This document shows positions 7,601-15,172 of a stretch of DNA of 16,881 nucleotides, one piece after another. How positions within the stretch are numbered: the stretch's first letter is position 1; each line of letters starts with the position of its first letter. A program made the translations under genes and the position numbers. The notes under the pieces are model-generated. The model was not told the origin of the DNA. It did not search any database and saw only the letters and a program-made list of their open reading frames with translations. The DNA is from UBA4823 sp034436035 (lineage in GTDB: Bacteria > Chloroflexota > Anaerolineae > Anaerolineales > UBA4823). Where the stretch lies: contig DAOTVW010000177.1 in assembly GCA_034436035.1 (NCBI GenBank), forward strand, positions 1 to 16,881, read 5' to 3'.

Positions 7601-8358
7601 AGAATTTTGCTGATAATAGAGCCGGCGAAAATTTCAATCTCAAGAATATCACCACTCAACCAAAAGAATCAATTTCGACACCTATTTTTACCGGAAATAA
7701 TAAAGAGCGTCGTTATTCTCCATTTGTGAATAATATTGAACTTTTAATTCCATTTAGAACCTTAAGTGGGAGACAACAATTTTTTATTGATCATGAACTA
7801 TTCTACGAATTTGGTGAGTCTTTGCCAATCTACAAGCCTGTGCTTCCAACTCAAACATTCTATCCAAACGACTTGATTCCCGCTGAAAAGGGAAAAACTA
7901 TTTACCTAAAATATTTAACTCCGCATGGTAAATGGAACATTCACAGTATGTTTTATGATAACCAACAAATGTTGACATTATTTCGTGGAGGTCCAACTAT
8001 TTGGTTAAACCCAAAGGATGCAGCCAACATTGATGTCAATGATAATGATTGGGTAGAAGTATACAATCGTAACGGCGTAGTGGTAGCGAGAGCAGTGGTT
8101 AGCCAACGTATGCCTGTCGGAATCACTTATATGTATCATGCTCAGGATCGTACCATTTACACGCTGAATTCGGAAATTACCAATCAAAGTGGTGGAACCC
8201 ATAATAGTCCAACCAAAGTGCATATAAAACCAACTCATTTTGTCGGTGGATACGCTCAGCTTAGCTATGGTTTTAATTATTTTGGGCCAACAGGCAATCA
8301 AAGAGATCTCGTTGTACTGGTTAGAAAGTTAATGAAGGTGAACAAGAATGAAGATTAA
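4672..8358 (+). CDS. narG: Respiratory nitrate reductase, catalytic alpha subunit
   Basis: The protein has 1228 residues (E. coli NarG 1247) and is collinear with NarG from end to end. It reduces nitrate to nitrite at a Mo-bis-MGD centre. The FS0 cluster ligands His53, Cys57, Cys61 and Cys96 have the exact NarG spacing (THGVNCTGSCSW and EPRGCPRGAS). Asp226 in YDWYADLPPASP aligns with the Mo-ligand Asp222 of E. coli NarG. Other signatures are IPAMSMVSYASGAR, QTDVPESSDWYN, GGGWAHYVGQEK and LSGRQQ. There is no twin-arginine signal, so it is the cytoplasm-facing form. The last 11 bases overlap narH. The ribosome site before the start is weak (AGAAAG). A cytoplasmic nitrite oxidoreductase (NxrA) is close in sequence, but the full GHJI set with a canonical NarI favours nitrate reductase. 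Confidence 0.96.
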   Translation: MNKKTQSILSKLSFFRSYDKNSDKWSAISSQDREWEDLYRRRWQYDKVIRTTHGVNCTGSCSWEVFVKNGIITWENQAIDYPTTGEDLPEYEPRGCPRGASASWYNYSPLRVKYPYVRGVLLDYWRNALKETNDPVEAWKSIIEDQIKAQTYKAARGKGGFVRVSWDEVNQIISAQLIYTIQKYGPDRITGFTPIPAMSMVSYASGARFLSLIGGSMLSFYDWYADLPPASPMIWGDQTDVPESSDWYNAGYLVIWGTNIPLTRTPDAHFMTEVRYKGTKVVSISPDYAESVKFADEWLAIKPGSDGALALAMTHVILKEFFIDQQTEYFDQYVKKYTDLPFLVLLKKNNEQFITDRFLRASDINLADENSQWKLIVIDKKTNNMVIPNGCIGHRWENKKRWNLEMVDENGQPYDPLITLAGYEDEIVTIALPYFDDQSRHILDRSVPVKRIRVDGEERYVATVFDLMLANYGVSRNTVKDGYPMNYMDIQPYTPAWQEQFTGIKANQVVKIAREFAQNAIKTKGRSMILMGGGTNHWFHADMNYRAILSLVILTGCEGVNGGGWAHYVGQEKVRPFEGWSTLAFARDWTVPPRLQNATSYFYFGTDQYRYEEIPMSTLSSPLVTKTRYEHPADYNILSVRLGWSASYPQFNKNPLTIADEAKQAGASSKEEVIRFVVNSLKEENLTFALEDPDNPLNFPRTLFVWRANLISSSGKGHEYFLKHFLGTHQGVLATESAEQLRPNEMIWKETGAIGKLDLLVDLEFRMSGTALYSDIVLPAATWYEKTDISSTDMHPYIHPFNPAISPPWEAKSDWDIFKNLADQFSKLAKKYFPNPVNDVVAIPLMHDSPDEIAQPFGKIRDWSKGEIEPIAGKTMPKFFLVDRDYTNVFDKFISLGPLLEQNPIGAHGVSWNGKEEYEYLKHLLGTYSSGIHRGMPKIDEAEKAVDAILLLSSASNGKVAQKAWNAAEERTGLMVKNFADNRAGENFNLKNITTQPKESISTPIFTGNNKERRYSPFVNNIELLIPFRTLSGRQQFFIDHELFYEFGESLPIYKPVLPTQTFYPNDLIPAEKGKTIYLKYLTPHGKWNIHSMFYDNQQMLTLFRGGPTIWLNPKDAANIDVNDNDWVEVYNRNGVVVARAVVSQRMPVGITYMYHAQDRTIYTLNSEITNQSGGTHNSPTKVHIKPTHFVGGYAQLSYGFNYFGPTGNQRDLVVLVRKLMKVNKNED

Positions 8359-9820
8359 AGCACATCTTTCCATGGTGATGAATCTGGATAAATGCATTGG
8401 ATGCCATACCTGTAGTGTGACCTGCAAGAACACTTGGACAAACCGTCCCGGTGCTGAATATATCTGGTTCAATAATGTGGAAACCAAACCGGGCATTGGT
8501 TATCCAAAAGAATGGGAAAATCAAAGTAAATATAAAGGTGGCTGGGAGAGAAAAAATAGTCAACTTCGACTTAAGGTTGGTAATCGTTTTTGGATTTATA
8601 CCAATATTTTCCATAATCCCGATATGCCCACAATAGATGATTATTATGAGCCTTGGACATATGATTATGAGACTTTGATCACAAGCCCCGTTAAAAAAGG
8701 TCAACCAATCGCTTATCCGAAATCTCAAATTACTGGTAAGGATATGGAAATTATTTGGGGCCCTAACTGGGAAGATGATCTAGCGGGTTCTAATGTTACT
8801 AGTCAGCTTGATCCAAATATTGTTGGTATTGAAGAAGGAATTAGGCAAGAATTTGAACAAACCTTCATGTTTTATTTACCTCGCATTTGCGAACATTGCC
8901 TCAATCCAGCCTGTGTAGCAGCTTGCCCATCAGGGGCAATGTATAAACGTGATGAAGATGGAATCGTATTAGTTGATCAAAATGCATGCCGTTCTTGGCG
9001 ATTTTGTGTGTCTGCCTGTCCATATAAAAAAGTCTATTTTAATTGGAAAACACACAAGTCTGAAAAATGTACATTTTGTTATCCACGTATAGAAGTTGGA
9101 TTACCAACCATTTGCTCAGAAACCTGTGTAGGTAGAATTCGTTATATTGGGGTAATTCTTTACGATGCGGATAGTGTCAAAAATGCTGCATCTATTTCAA
9201 CAGAACAAGGACTTTACCAATCCCAATTGGAACTGTTCTTAGATCCTTGGGATGAAAAAGTAATTCACCAAGCACATCTTGATGGTATTCCGGATGATTG
9301 GATTAGCGCTGCTCAACGATCACCAGTTTACAAATTAGTTGTTGAAATGGGAGTGGCATTACCGCTTCATCCTGAATATCGCACATTACCGATGGTTTGG
9401 TATATTCCACCTCTAAGCCCTATCATGAGAGTAATCGAAGAAGATAAAGGATCTATATCACAGAGCGATATACTACCAACTGTTGATCAAATGCGGATTC
9501 CAATCCAATATTTAGCAAATTTACTTACTGCTGGCAATCAAGATGTTGTACGATTAGTCTTAAAGAAACTGTTAGCCATGCGATATTACATGCGTTCTAA
9601 AAGTATTTCTCAAACTTTCGATAATTCTATTTTTGAGGAATTAGGACTGGATCAACAACAAATTGAAAGGTTGTATCGATTATTAGCCATAGCAAAATTT
9701 GAGGATCGTTTTGTTATTCCAAACGCCCATAAGGAAGTGTATCAAGATTTATATCAAGAGCAAGGAATAACCGGCTTTGCGATGAATTACGACGGTCAAT
9801 ATTGCATATCAGAAGAATAA
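8348..9820 (+). CDS. narH: Respiratory nitrate reductase, iron-sulfur beta subunit
   Basis: The 490-residue subunit wires electrons from NarI to NarG. All four cysteine groups are present: Cys16-19-22-26 (CIGCHTCSVTC), Cys181-184-189-193 (CEHCLNPACVAAC), Cys214-Trp217-Cys220-Cys224 (CRSWRFCVSAC) and Cys241-244-256-260. Trp217 stands where a fourth Cys would be, the NarH hallmark that gives one [3Fe-4S] and three [4Fe-4S] clusters. The C-terminal half keeps SPVYKLVVEMGVALPLHPEY and the following TLPMVWYIPPLSP. It is about 20 residues shorter at the C-terminus than E. coli NarH. Its start lies inside the end of narG (11-base overlap), implying translational coupling, and narJ follows after 4 bases. 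Confidence 0.96.
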   Translation: MKIKAHLSMVMNLDKCIGCHTCSVTCKNTWTNRPGAEYIWFNNVETKPGIGYPKEWENQSKYKGGWERKNSQLRLKVGNRFWIYTNIFHNPDMPTIDDYYEPWTYDYETLITSPVKKGQPIAYPKSQITGKDMEIIWGPNWEDDLAGSNVTSQLDPNIVGIEEGIRQEFEQTFMFYLPRICEHCLNPACVAACPSGAMYKRDEDGIVLVDQNACRSWRFCVSACPYKKVYFNWKTHKSEKCTFCYPRIEVGLPTICSETCVGRIRYIGVILYDADSVKNAASISTEQGLYQSQLELFLDPWDEKVIHQAHLDGIPDDWISAAQRSPVYKLVVEMGVALPLHPEYRTLPMVWYIPPLSPIMRVIEEDKGSISQSDILPTVDQMRIPIQYLANLLTAGNQDVVRLVLKKLLAMRYYMRSKSISQTFDNSIFEELGLDQQQIERLYRLLAIAKFEDRFVIPNAHKEVYQDLYQEQGITGFAMNYDGQYCISEE

Positions 9821-9824
9821 GATC

Positions 9825-10355
9825 ATGATGATGGTAAAAAGGGTATTATTCAAGTTAATATCCATTTGGTTGCTTTATCCCGAACAATCTTTCTCCACTG
9901 TGAATTGGGAGGAGATCATTGATGATATTACGGATATTAAAATAAAATCTAATCTATCTGATTTTTTAAAATTTTATCGATCTAAACCATTGCTTGATCT
10001 TCAAGAAAATTATGTTCAAACTTTCGATTTTAATGGACATACTAATCTTTATTTAACAAGTTCGAAGACAATCGATGAAACTAAACGTGGATTTTATTTA
10101 GCGGAATTAATCCAAACGTATAAAAAAGCCGGCTTTGTCATCAATTCCACAGAACTACCAGATTATCTACCCCTATTTTTGGAGTTCGCTTCGTTTTGTG
10201 ATGAACAACTATTATTTGACTTAATCAAAAGTTACAAATGTTCTATCGAGGAAAAATTTACTTCATTACAAGAGAAAAATAGTCCATATTCCCTAGTTTT
10301 CGATGCGCTTCTGAGGGTAATCGATTCATTACTTATAAAGGAAGTAGTAACATGA
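9825..10355 (+). CDS. narJ: Nitrate reductase assembly chaperone (delta subunit)
   Basis: NarJ is a cytoplasmic chaperone of the TorD/NarJ family that guides cofactor insertion into NarG and attachment of NarGH to NarI; it is not part of the mature enzyme. This 176-residue, helix-rich protein has the family opening LISIWLLYPEQSF and the central PDYLPLFLEFASF (about 110-122). It is shorter than E. coli NarJ (236) and nearer Gram-positive forms. Three ATG codons in a row (9825, 9828, 9831) make the exact start ambiguous. Its TGA stop overlaps the narI ATG (ATGA). The sequence is divergent, so position between narH and narI carries much of the weight. Confidence 0.9.
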   Translation: MMMVKRVLFKLISIWLLYPEQSFSTVNWEEIIDDITDIKIKSNLSDFLKFYRSKPLLDLQENYVQTFDFNGHTNLYLTSSKTIDETKRGFYLAELIQTYKKAGFVINSTELPDYLPLFLEFASFCDEQLLFDLIKSYKCSIEEKFTSLQEKNSPYSLVFDALLRVIDSLLIKEVVT

Positions 10356-11068
10356 ATATTTTTAATCAGTTTTTGTGGGTTATCTTTCCATATATAATGA
10401 TATCTATTTCTGTTGTGGGACATATCTACCGCTATAAAATCAATCAATTGAACTGGTCAGCCAGGTCATCCGAAATACTCGAGAAGAATCATTTACGTTG
10501 GGGTAGCATTCTATTCCATTATGGAATAATCCTCGTTTTTTTCGGACATGTAGCTGGTTTGTTAATACCTGCGAAAGTTGTTACTCAACTCGGGATTACG
10601 GATGAAATTTATCACATGTTTGCCATATATAGCGGTGGTGCAGCAGGAATCTTGGTAACAATTGGCCTCTTGTTGCTATTGGTTCGCCGAATGAACACTG
10701 AGCGAGTTTCATTAACTAGTAGTTTTGCTGATAAATTCATTCTCATTTTATTGCTTATATTGATCGGTTTTGGATTATATAATACGTTGATTTACAATGT
10801 TTTTATCGGCGGTTTCAATTACCGTCTTACGATTGCTCCATGGTTACGTAGTTTAATCATCTTCTCGCCAGATGCGAAATTAATGATTGGGGTACCGTTG
10901 TCCTATCAAATTCATGTCTTATTGGCGTTCCTGATCGTGGGCGTTTGGCCTTTTACAAGGTTAGTACATATTTGGAGTATCCCAATTGATTTTATTTATC
11001 GGCGTAATATACTCTATCGAAAACATAAACGAAACTCATTACCCGCTCCATCAGCTAAGAATTGGTAA
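10352..11068 (+). CDS. narI: Respiratory nitrate reductase, cytochrome b gamma subunit
   Basis: This 238-residue membrane subunit has about five helices and oxidises quinol. The four heme b ligands are visible: His56 and His66 (FHYGIILVFFGHVAGLLIP) and His188 and His206 (YQIHVLLAF, FTRLVHIW), almost the same numbers as E. coli NarI (56, 66, 187, 205). The wording (GHIYRYKINQ, SSEILEK, FNYRLTIAPWLR) resembles Bacillus NarI more than the enterobacterial protein. By hand alignment the quinol-site Lys86 of E. coli falls on Tyr87 here. AAGGA precedes the start, which overlaps the narJ stop by 4 bases. It is the last gene before a strong terminator. Confidence 0.95.
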   Translation: MNIFNQFLWVIFPYIMISISVVGHIYRYKINQLNWSARSSEILEKNHLRWGSILFHYGIILVFFGHVAGLLIPAKVVTQLGITDEIYHMFAIYSGGAAGILVTIGLLLLLVRRMNTERVSLTSSFADKFILILLLILIGFGLYNTLIYNVFIGGFNYRLTIAPWLRSLIIFSPDAKLMIGVPLSYQIHVLLAFLIVGVWPFTRLVHIWSIPIDFIYRRNILYRKHKRNSLPAPSAKNW

Positions 11069-11118
11069 AACCAAAGAGGATCAAAAGCAACCCACAACAC
11101 TCCTGAATTTTATAACAT

Positions 11119-11145
11119 AACCCCTCGTTGATTTAGCGAGGGGTT
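11119..11145. terminator. Terminator between narI and pheT (convergent)
   Basis: A perfect 9-bp stem, AACCCCTCG (11119-11127) with CGAGGGGTT (11137-11145), closes a 9-base loop. T-rich but broken tracts follow on both strands. It lies 50 bases past narI and 42 bases past the pheT stop on the other strand, so it probably ends both transcripts. Confidence 0.8.
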
Positions 11146-11187
11146 CTTGACTTATTATTGAATGGACACTTTAAGATTAGGTGATAA

Positions 11188-13737
11188 TTAACTCCGCAGT
11201 CGACCGCCTACTTCTTGCTCGAGCCGGCGCACAATACGGCTGCGGATTTGAGCGGCGTCTTGGTCGGTGAGGGTTCGGTCTGGCGCTTGATAGGTTAGAC
11301 TGTAGGCAAGGCTCTTCTTATTCTCACCGATTTGTTCGCCGCGGTACACATCGAACAAGCGTACGGCTGCCAGCATTTTCCCACCAGCGGACCAGATACA
11401 TTGTTCGACCTTTGCGGCGGGAATTGCTTCATCCACGATCACGGCGATATCTTCCAAAACCGGTGGAAATGCCGGCACAGGGGTGATAATATAGCGATCG
11501 GGGATTGCTACTAAGAGAGGATTTAATTCCAGCTCGACAGCTTGTAACGGTGCTTCTCCTAATTCGAATTTGGCCTGGATGGTTGGGTGGAGCTCACCAA
11601 AATATCCTAAAATTTGATCCTGCAGGTAAAAAGCGGCACATTTGCCAGGATGAAATGCGGGATGTTGGGCAGGTTCAAATCGTGTTCCGCCTACATGAAA
11701 TCCATCAACGATGCTTTCGAGGATGCCCTTCAAATCGAAGAAGTCCATCAGGGTGGTTTCGGTTTTCTGCCAGGTGGAATAATCCCGTTGACCGCTCAAC
11801 ACGATGGCTAAGCGGGTTAATTCTTGCGGTAGAAGGTCGGCTGGATCACGCCAATATACTGGCCCGATTTCGAATAATGCTAACCGATTTTGTAAACGGG
11901 AGTTCCGTTCCGCCGATTCCAATAAGCTGATGAGCAGACTTTGGCGCAGGATGGTTCGATCGCTGGCGATGGGATTGATTAGCTTGATAGGGTCACTTTG
12001 CTCTGGCGGCGGGGGCAGCACAAAAGGCAGGCGTGCTTCTCGTTCGGGTGAGGTCATGCGATATGTTTGCACTTCCTGTAGACCGAGATTCACCAGTAAA
12101 TCACGTAAACTTTCTTCACGCAAGCGCAGTGTATCGGCGCTTTGCGGCGGCAATTCATCTGCCATTCGGCTTGTGGGGATGCGCTCATAACCATAAATAC
12201 GGGCAATTTCCTCCATCAAATCAGCTTTACCGATCACTCCCTCACTGATGTCCAGACGATGATCAGGGACGGTGGCGGTGATCTTTTCTCCATCTTGTGC
12301 CACCTTGAATTCTAGCCTTTTCAATATATCGCCGATTTCAGCAGCAGTGAGTTGAATGCCCAGGTTGCGCCGTACATCTGCTGGGGTGATGGTAATTTGC
12401 GGGTCTTTGACTGGCTGAGGGTAGGCATCCACCAAACCCTGTGCCACAACGCCATCGCTCCATTGTTGCATGAGTTCCAATCCGCGCAACACGCCTCGTT
12501 CTGCCAGCGCGGGATGAACGCCGCGCGAGAAACGGTAAGCGGCTTCGGAGGGTAAATTTTGGGCGAAAACTGTGCGGCGGATATTAATCATATTCCATGC
12601 AGCACCTTCGAGGAGGACATTACGAGTATTCTCGCTGACCTCCGATTCCGCGCCACCCATCACTCCCGCAATGGATAGGGGACCAAGCGTGTCGCAAACG
12701 AGAATGGTGAAGTCATTCAATGTGCGTTCCACATTGTCTAATGTCTTCAATTTTTCTCCGGGTTTGGCGGGGCGGGTGATAATGGTAGGGGATTTCCCAT
12801 TAGCTCGCTGCACCAAGACATCGTAATCAAATGCGTGCAGCGGCTCACCCAATTCCAGCATCGCATAGTTGGTCACATCGACGATATTATTTATTGGACG
12901 CATCCCAGCCAGGCGCAGCCGTCTTTGAACCTGATAAGGGCTAGGACGGATCTGGACATTTTCGATCAATCCCAATACAAACCGGGGATTGAGATTAGGA
13001 TCTTGAATTTGGATGGAGACGCGCCCTGCAATCGGCGCCCCTTGCATGATCGGTTTGAGGGAGGGTTGGCGCAAAGGTTGATTGGTGATGGCAGCTATCT
13101 CACGGGCAACACCATAGATGCTGGCGCAGCGGGCGATGTTAGGCGTAATAGCGATATCGAAAACGGCATCACCCATATATTCCACTAAAGGCATTCCAAC
13201 GGGAGCATCATCATCTAAAAAGATGATCCCTTCATGATCATCCGAGATGCCCAATTCTTTTTCCGAACAGGCCATGGAGTACGATTCGACACCGCGAATC
13301 TTGGTGCGTTTTAGCGTAGTGAGCACCTGACCTGCTTGATGACCATCGTATAGACGGGCGCCCTCTTTCGCATAGGCGACTTTAATCGGTTTGGGCAAGC
13401 GTCCTTTCCCGCGGAAGGGGAAAAGATTAGGGGCACCGGTTAAAACCGTATGTACCGTCTGACCATCATCGAGTTGACAAAGGACCAGCCGATCCGCATT
13501 GGGATGAGGATTCACTTCCAAAACTGCCCCGACTACAATGGTAGCAGGATCCCATTCAATGCCGCTGATTTTAATCTCTTGTCTTTGGGAGGGGTCGCCT
13601 AAATTTTTGGGCATCGGTAACCCTACATAACGGATTTCCTCCACTTCCAGACCAGCCATCGTTAATTGATGGGCTAAGGTTTCCAGTGGTAAAGGGATAT
13701 CAACATATTCTTTTAGCCAGGAAATTGGTACTTTCAT
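11188..13737 (-). CDS. pheT: Phenylalanine-tRNA ligase beta subunit
   Basis: PheT pairs with PheS in the (alpha-beta)2 enzyme that charges tRNA-Phe; the beta subunit holds editing and tRNA-binding domains. The 849 residues show the N-terminal MKVPISWLKEYVDI, the EMAP-like tRNA-binding domain (about 65-175, NPHPNADRLVLCQLD), the B3/B4 editing region (RPINNIVDVTNYAMLELGEPLHAFD), the B5 domain (ITPADVRRNLGIQL), the core, and a C-terminal FDX-ACB anticodon-binding domain in the last 95 or so residues (VPAFPPVLEDIAVIVDE to the end). It is longer than E. coli PheT (795), partly through a stretch at about 40-62 before the tRNA-binding domain. The ATG overlaps the pheS stop by 4 bases, with GGAG 8 bases before it. 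Confidence 0.97.
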   Translation of the reverse strand: MKVPISWLKEYVDIPLPLETLAHQLTMAGLEVEEIRYVGLPMPKNLGDPSQRQEIKISGIEWDPATIVVGAVLEVNPHPNADRLVLCQLDDGQTVHTVLTGAPNLFPFRGKGRLPKPIKVAYAKEGARLYDGHQAGQVLTTLKRTKIRGVESYSMACSEKELGISDDHEGIIFLDDDAPVGMPLVEYMGDAVFDIAITPNIARCASIYGVAREIAAITNQPLRQPSLKPIMQGAPIAGRVSIQIQDPNLNPRFVLGLIENVQIRPSPYQVQRRLRLAGMRPINNIVDVTNYAMLELGEPLHAFDYDVLVQRANGKSPTIITRPAKPGEKLKTLDNVERTLNDFTILVCDTLGPLSIAGVMGGAESEVSENTRNVLLEGAAWNMINIRRTVFAQNLPSEAAYRFSRGVHPALAERGVLRGLELMQQWSDGVVAQGLVDAYPQPVKDPQITITPADVRRNLGIQLTAAEIGDILKRLEFKVAQDGEKITATVPDHRLDISEGVIGKADLMEEIARIYGYERIPTSRMADELPPQSADTLRLREESLRDLLVNLGLQEVQTYRMTSPEREARLPFVLPPPPEQSDPIKLINPIASDRTILRQSLLISLLESAERNSRLQNRLALFEIGPVYWRDPADLLPQELTRLAIVLSGQRDYSTWQKTETTLMDFFDLKGILESIVDGFHVGGTRFEPAQHPAFHPGKCAAFYLQDQILGYFGELHPTIQAKFELGEAPLQAVELELNPLLVAIPDRYIITPVPAFPPVLEDIAVIVDEAIPAAKVEQCIWSAGGKMLAAVRLFDVYRGEQIGENKKSLAYSLTYQAPDRTLTDQDAAQIRSRIVRRLEQEVGGRLRS

Positions 13738-14795
13738 ACAAATTGCTCCAGAAATCGAATGTCGTTGCTATAGAAATAACGGATGTCTTCGATACCATGG
13801 CGTAACATGGCAATACGTTCAACCCCCATTCCAAAGGCAAAACCGCTGTAAATTCGTGGGTCGTAACCTCCATTTTGCAGCACGACCGGGTGTACCATTC
13901 CACAACCAAGGATCTCCAGCCAGCCGCTGCGCTTGCAAACGGTGCAGCCCTTGCCGCCACAGACAAAACATTCGATGTCCATTTCAGCGCTCGGCTCGGT
14001 GAAAGGAAAATGGGAGGCGCGAAAACGGCTTTGTACCCCTTTTCCGAACATGCGTTGGGCGAAATCGGTAAGCGTGCCTTTTAGATCGCTAAAGGTGATC
14101 GCTTTGCCCACTGCCAGCCCTTCCACCTGTTGAAATTGGATCTCGGAGCGGGCGGTGATTTGCTCGTAACGGGCACACATTCCCGGAAGGATGATGCGCA
14201 CGGGTGGTGGATCCGCCGGGTTGAGGGCAGCAAATTCGCGCATGGCGCGTATTTGCCCTGGTGATGTGTGCGTGCGTAATAAGATGGGATTATCCGGCGG
14301 ATGGGGCAGATCGAGATAGAACGAATCTTGCATCTCGCGGGCGGGATGATGGGGAGGGAAATTCAATAATTGAAAGTTATATTCATCGGTTTCGACATCC
14401 CGAGAGCGATAAACTTGGAAACCCATCTCGGCGAAAATAGCGCTGATTTGGCGCAGGGTTTGGCTGAGGGGGTGCAAGCGGCCCCGGGCAAACTTCCGCC
14501 CTGGCAGGCTAATATCGAGCACTTCTCTTTCTAACGCTTGTTGAATGGCATACTGGTGCAGTCGTTCTTGCGATTGAGCGAATGCTTCTTCTAAGTTGCG
14601 TTTGATTTCATTGGCGCGCCGGCCGATGGCAGGGCGTTCTTCTTTCGGAAGGCTGCCCAATTGGTCAAACACGCGCATCAAGGGTGAATTGCGCCCGAGA
14701 TAAGACACCCGCCATTGTTCTAATTCCGCTTCCTCAGTAATCGCTTTTAATGCATTGAGCGCATTTTGCTCAATTTGATTCAATTCATCTAGCAT
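13734..14795 (-). CDS. pheS: Phenylalanine-tRNA ligase alpha subunit
   Basis: This class II synthetase catalytic subunit has 353 residues. The start at 14795 has GGAGG 5 bases upstream and lies just past the T-box terminator; the longer frame from 14888 would begin inside the leader and is rejected. An N-terminal coiled coil (1-85) is followed by the catalytic fold: LHPLSQTLRQISAIF (108-121), a segment containing LLRTHTSPGQIRAM (172-185), FQQVEGLAVG (221-230) and motif 3 FGMGVERIAMLRHGI (321-335). CFVCGGKGCTVC (276-287) places four Cys in a zinc-knuckle pattern found in many Gram-positive-like PheS. The motif 2 region reads PGMCARYEQITARSEIQ rather than the common GRVYRNDAVDATHS, a variant form that keeps Arg209. 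Confidence 0.97.
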   Translation of the reverse strand: MLDELNQIEQNALNALKAITEEAELEQWRVSYLGRNSPLMRVFDQLGSLPKEERPAIGRRANEIKRNLEEAFAQSQERLHQYAIQQALEREVLDISLPGRKFARGRLHPLSQTLRQISAIFAEMGFQVYRSRDVETDEYNFQLLNFPPHHPAREMQDSFYLDLPHPPDNPILLRTHTSPGQIRAMREFAALNPADPPPVRIILPGMCARYEQITARSEIQFQQVEGLAVGKAITFSDLKGTLTDFAQRMFGKGVQSRFRASHFPFTEPSAEMDIECFVCGGKGCTVCKRSGWLEILGCGMVHPVVLQNGGYDPRIYSGFAFGMGVERIAMLRHGIEDIRYFYSNDIRFLEQFV

Positions 14796-14811
14796 AAAAA
14801 CCTCCAATAAT

Positions 14812-14840
14812 AAAAAAATCTCGCCCAATAAGGGACGAGA
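14812..14840 (-). terminator. T-box regulated intrinsic terminator of pheST
   Basis: On the minus strand TCTCG(T)CCC pairs with GGGCGAGA around a TTATT loop, with one bulged base, and is followed by seven T (14818-14812). It sits between the T-box sequence and the pheS ribosome site, where a T-box attenuator is expected. Binding of uncharged tRNA-Phe should favour the alternative antiterminator. Confidence 0.88.
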
Positions 14841-15100
14841 CAGATAATCCCGCGGTACCACCCCGCTTGCCTGCATACTGCAGACCACTTAATCCAACAG
14901 CCATTTCTGGCGCTGGATTGCTCGAGATAACGCTGAGGCGGCGTTCCAGACTACTTGCCGTGAAGCGGCGTTCCCCTGGACAGCTCGAGAGGGAACTTCA
15001 ACCAGCCTCTGCCCAGCTGGGTCTCAGTCTATGCCCCAGCCTCTCTGTTGGTTTCAGCCAGTTTACTTTCCTCTGTCATCGCTGTTACAGTTCGGTTGAT
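14812..15100 (-). promoter_or_regulatory. T-box leader (tRNA-Phe sensing) of pheST
   Basis: The conserved T-box GGGGTGGTACCGCGG lies at 14864-14850 on the minus strand and is followed by the terminator. Upstream are stem I elements: AGTA (15067-15064), AGAGAG (15046-15041), an apical hairpin GCTGGG/CCCAGC (15040-15016) and the loop E partner GAA followed by the sequence GTTCCC, in which TTC (14995-14993) is the likely specifier codon for Phe. CGTTATCTCGAG around 14932-14921 resembles the stem III region. The 5' limit is estimated from the promoter. The T-box and terminator are firm; stem I boundaries and the specifier are my reading without folding. Confidence 0.9.
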
Positions 15101-15106
15101 GGCTTT

Positions 15107-15134
15107 ATTATCTGCAAAAACGGGGATGTGTCAA
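15107..15134 (-). promoter_or_regulatory. Sigma70-type promoter of the T-box/pheST transcript
   Basis: On the minus strand TTGACA (15134-15129, perfect -35) is followed after 16 bases by GATAAT (15112-15107, five of six to the -10 consensus). A start near 15100 gives a leader of about 305 bases before pheS, a normal size for a T-box leader. Confidence 0.75.
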
Positions 15135-15145
15135 GAGATACGTCG

Positions 15146-15165
15146 GGCGGGATTCCAATCCTGCC
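15146..15165 (-). terminator. Possible weak terminator of the GAF/PAP2 operon
   Basis: On the minus strand GGCAGGAT and ATCCCGCC form an 8-position stem with one mismatch and a 4-base loop, directly after the PAP2 stop (15173) and before the pheS promoter. No T run follows, so it may be inefficient and allow read-through into the T-box. Confidence 0.35.
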
Positions 15166-15172
15166 GAACCAT

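Noticed and set aside
4672..8358. NarG as a nitrite oxidoreductase (NxrA)
   Set aside because: The two are close relatives, but the full narGHJI order with a four-His NarI and a chaperone, and no nitrite-oxidiser context, fits nitrate reductase better. A tree would settle it.
8321..8728. 135-codon minus-strand frame across the narG/narH junction
   Set aside because: It is antisense to two strongly supported genes, has no ribosome site or recognisable domain, and is explained by codon structure of the genes opposite.
11505..12190. Plus-strand frames of 128-141 codons inside pheT
   Set aside because: They are antisense to a full-length PheT, Arg/Ser/Gly-rich and low in complexity, typical of shadow frames in GC-rich coding DNA.
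14796..14888. Longer pheS start at 14888
   Set aside because: Those codons lie inside the T-box leader and terminator; the GGAGG-preceded ATG at 14795 begins a normal PheS N-terminus.
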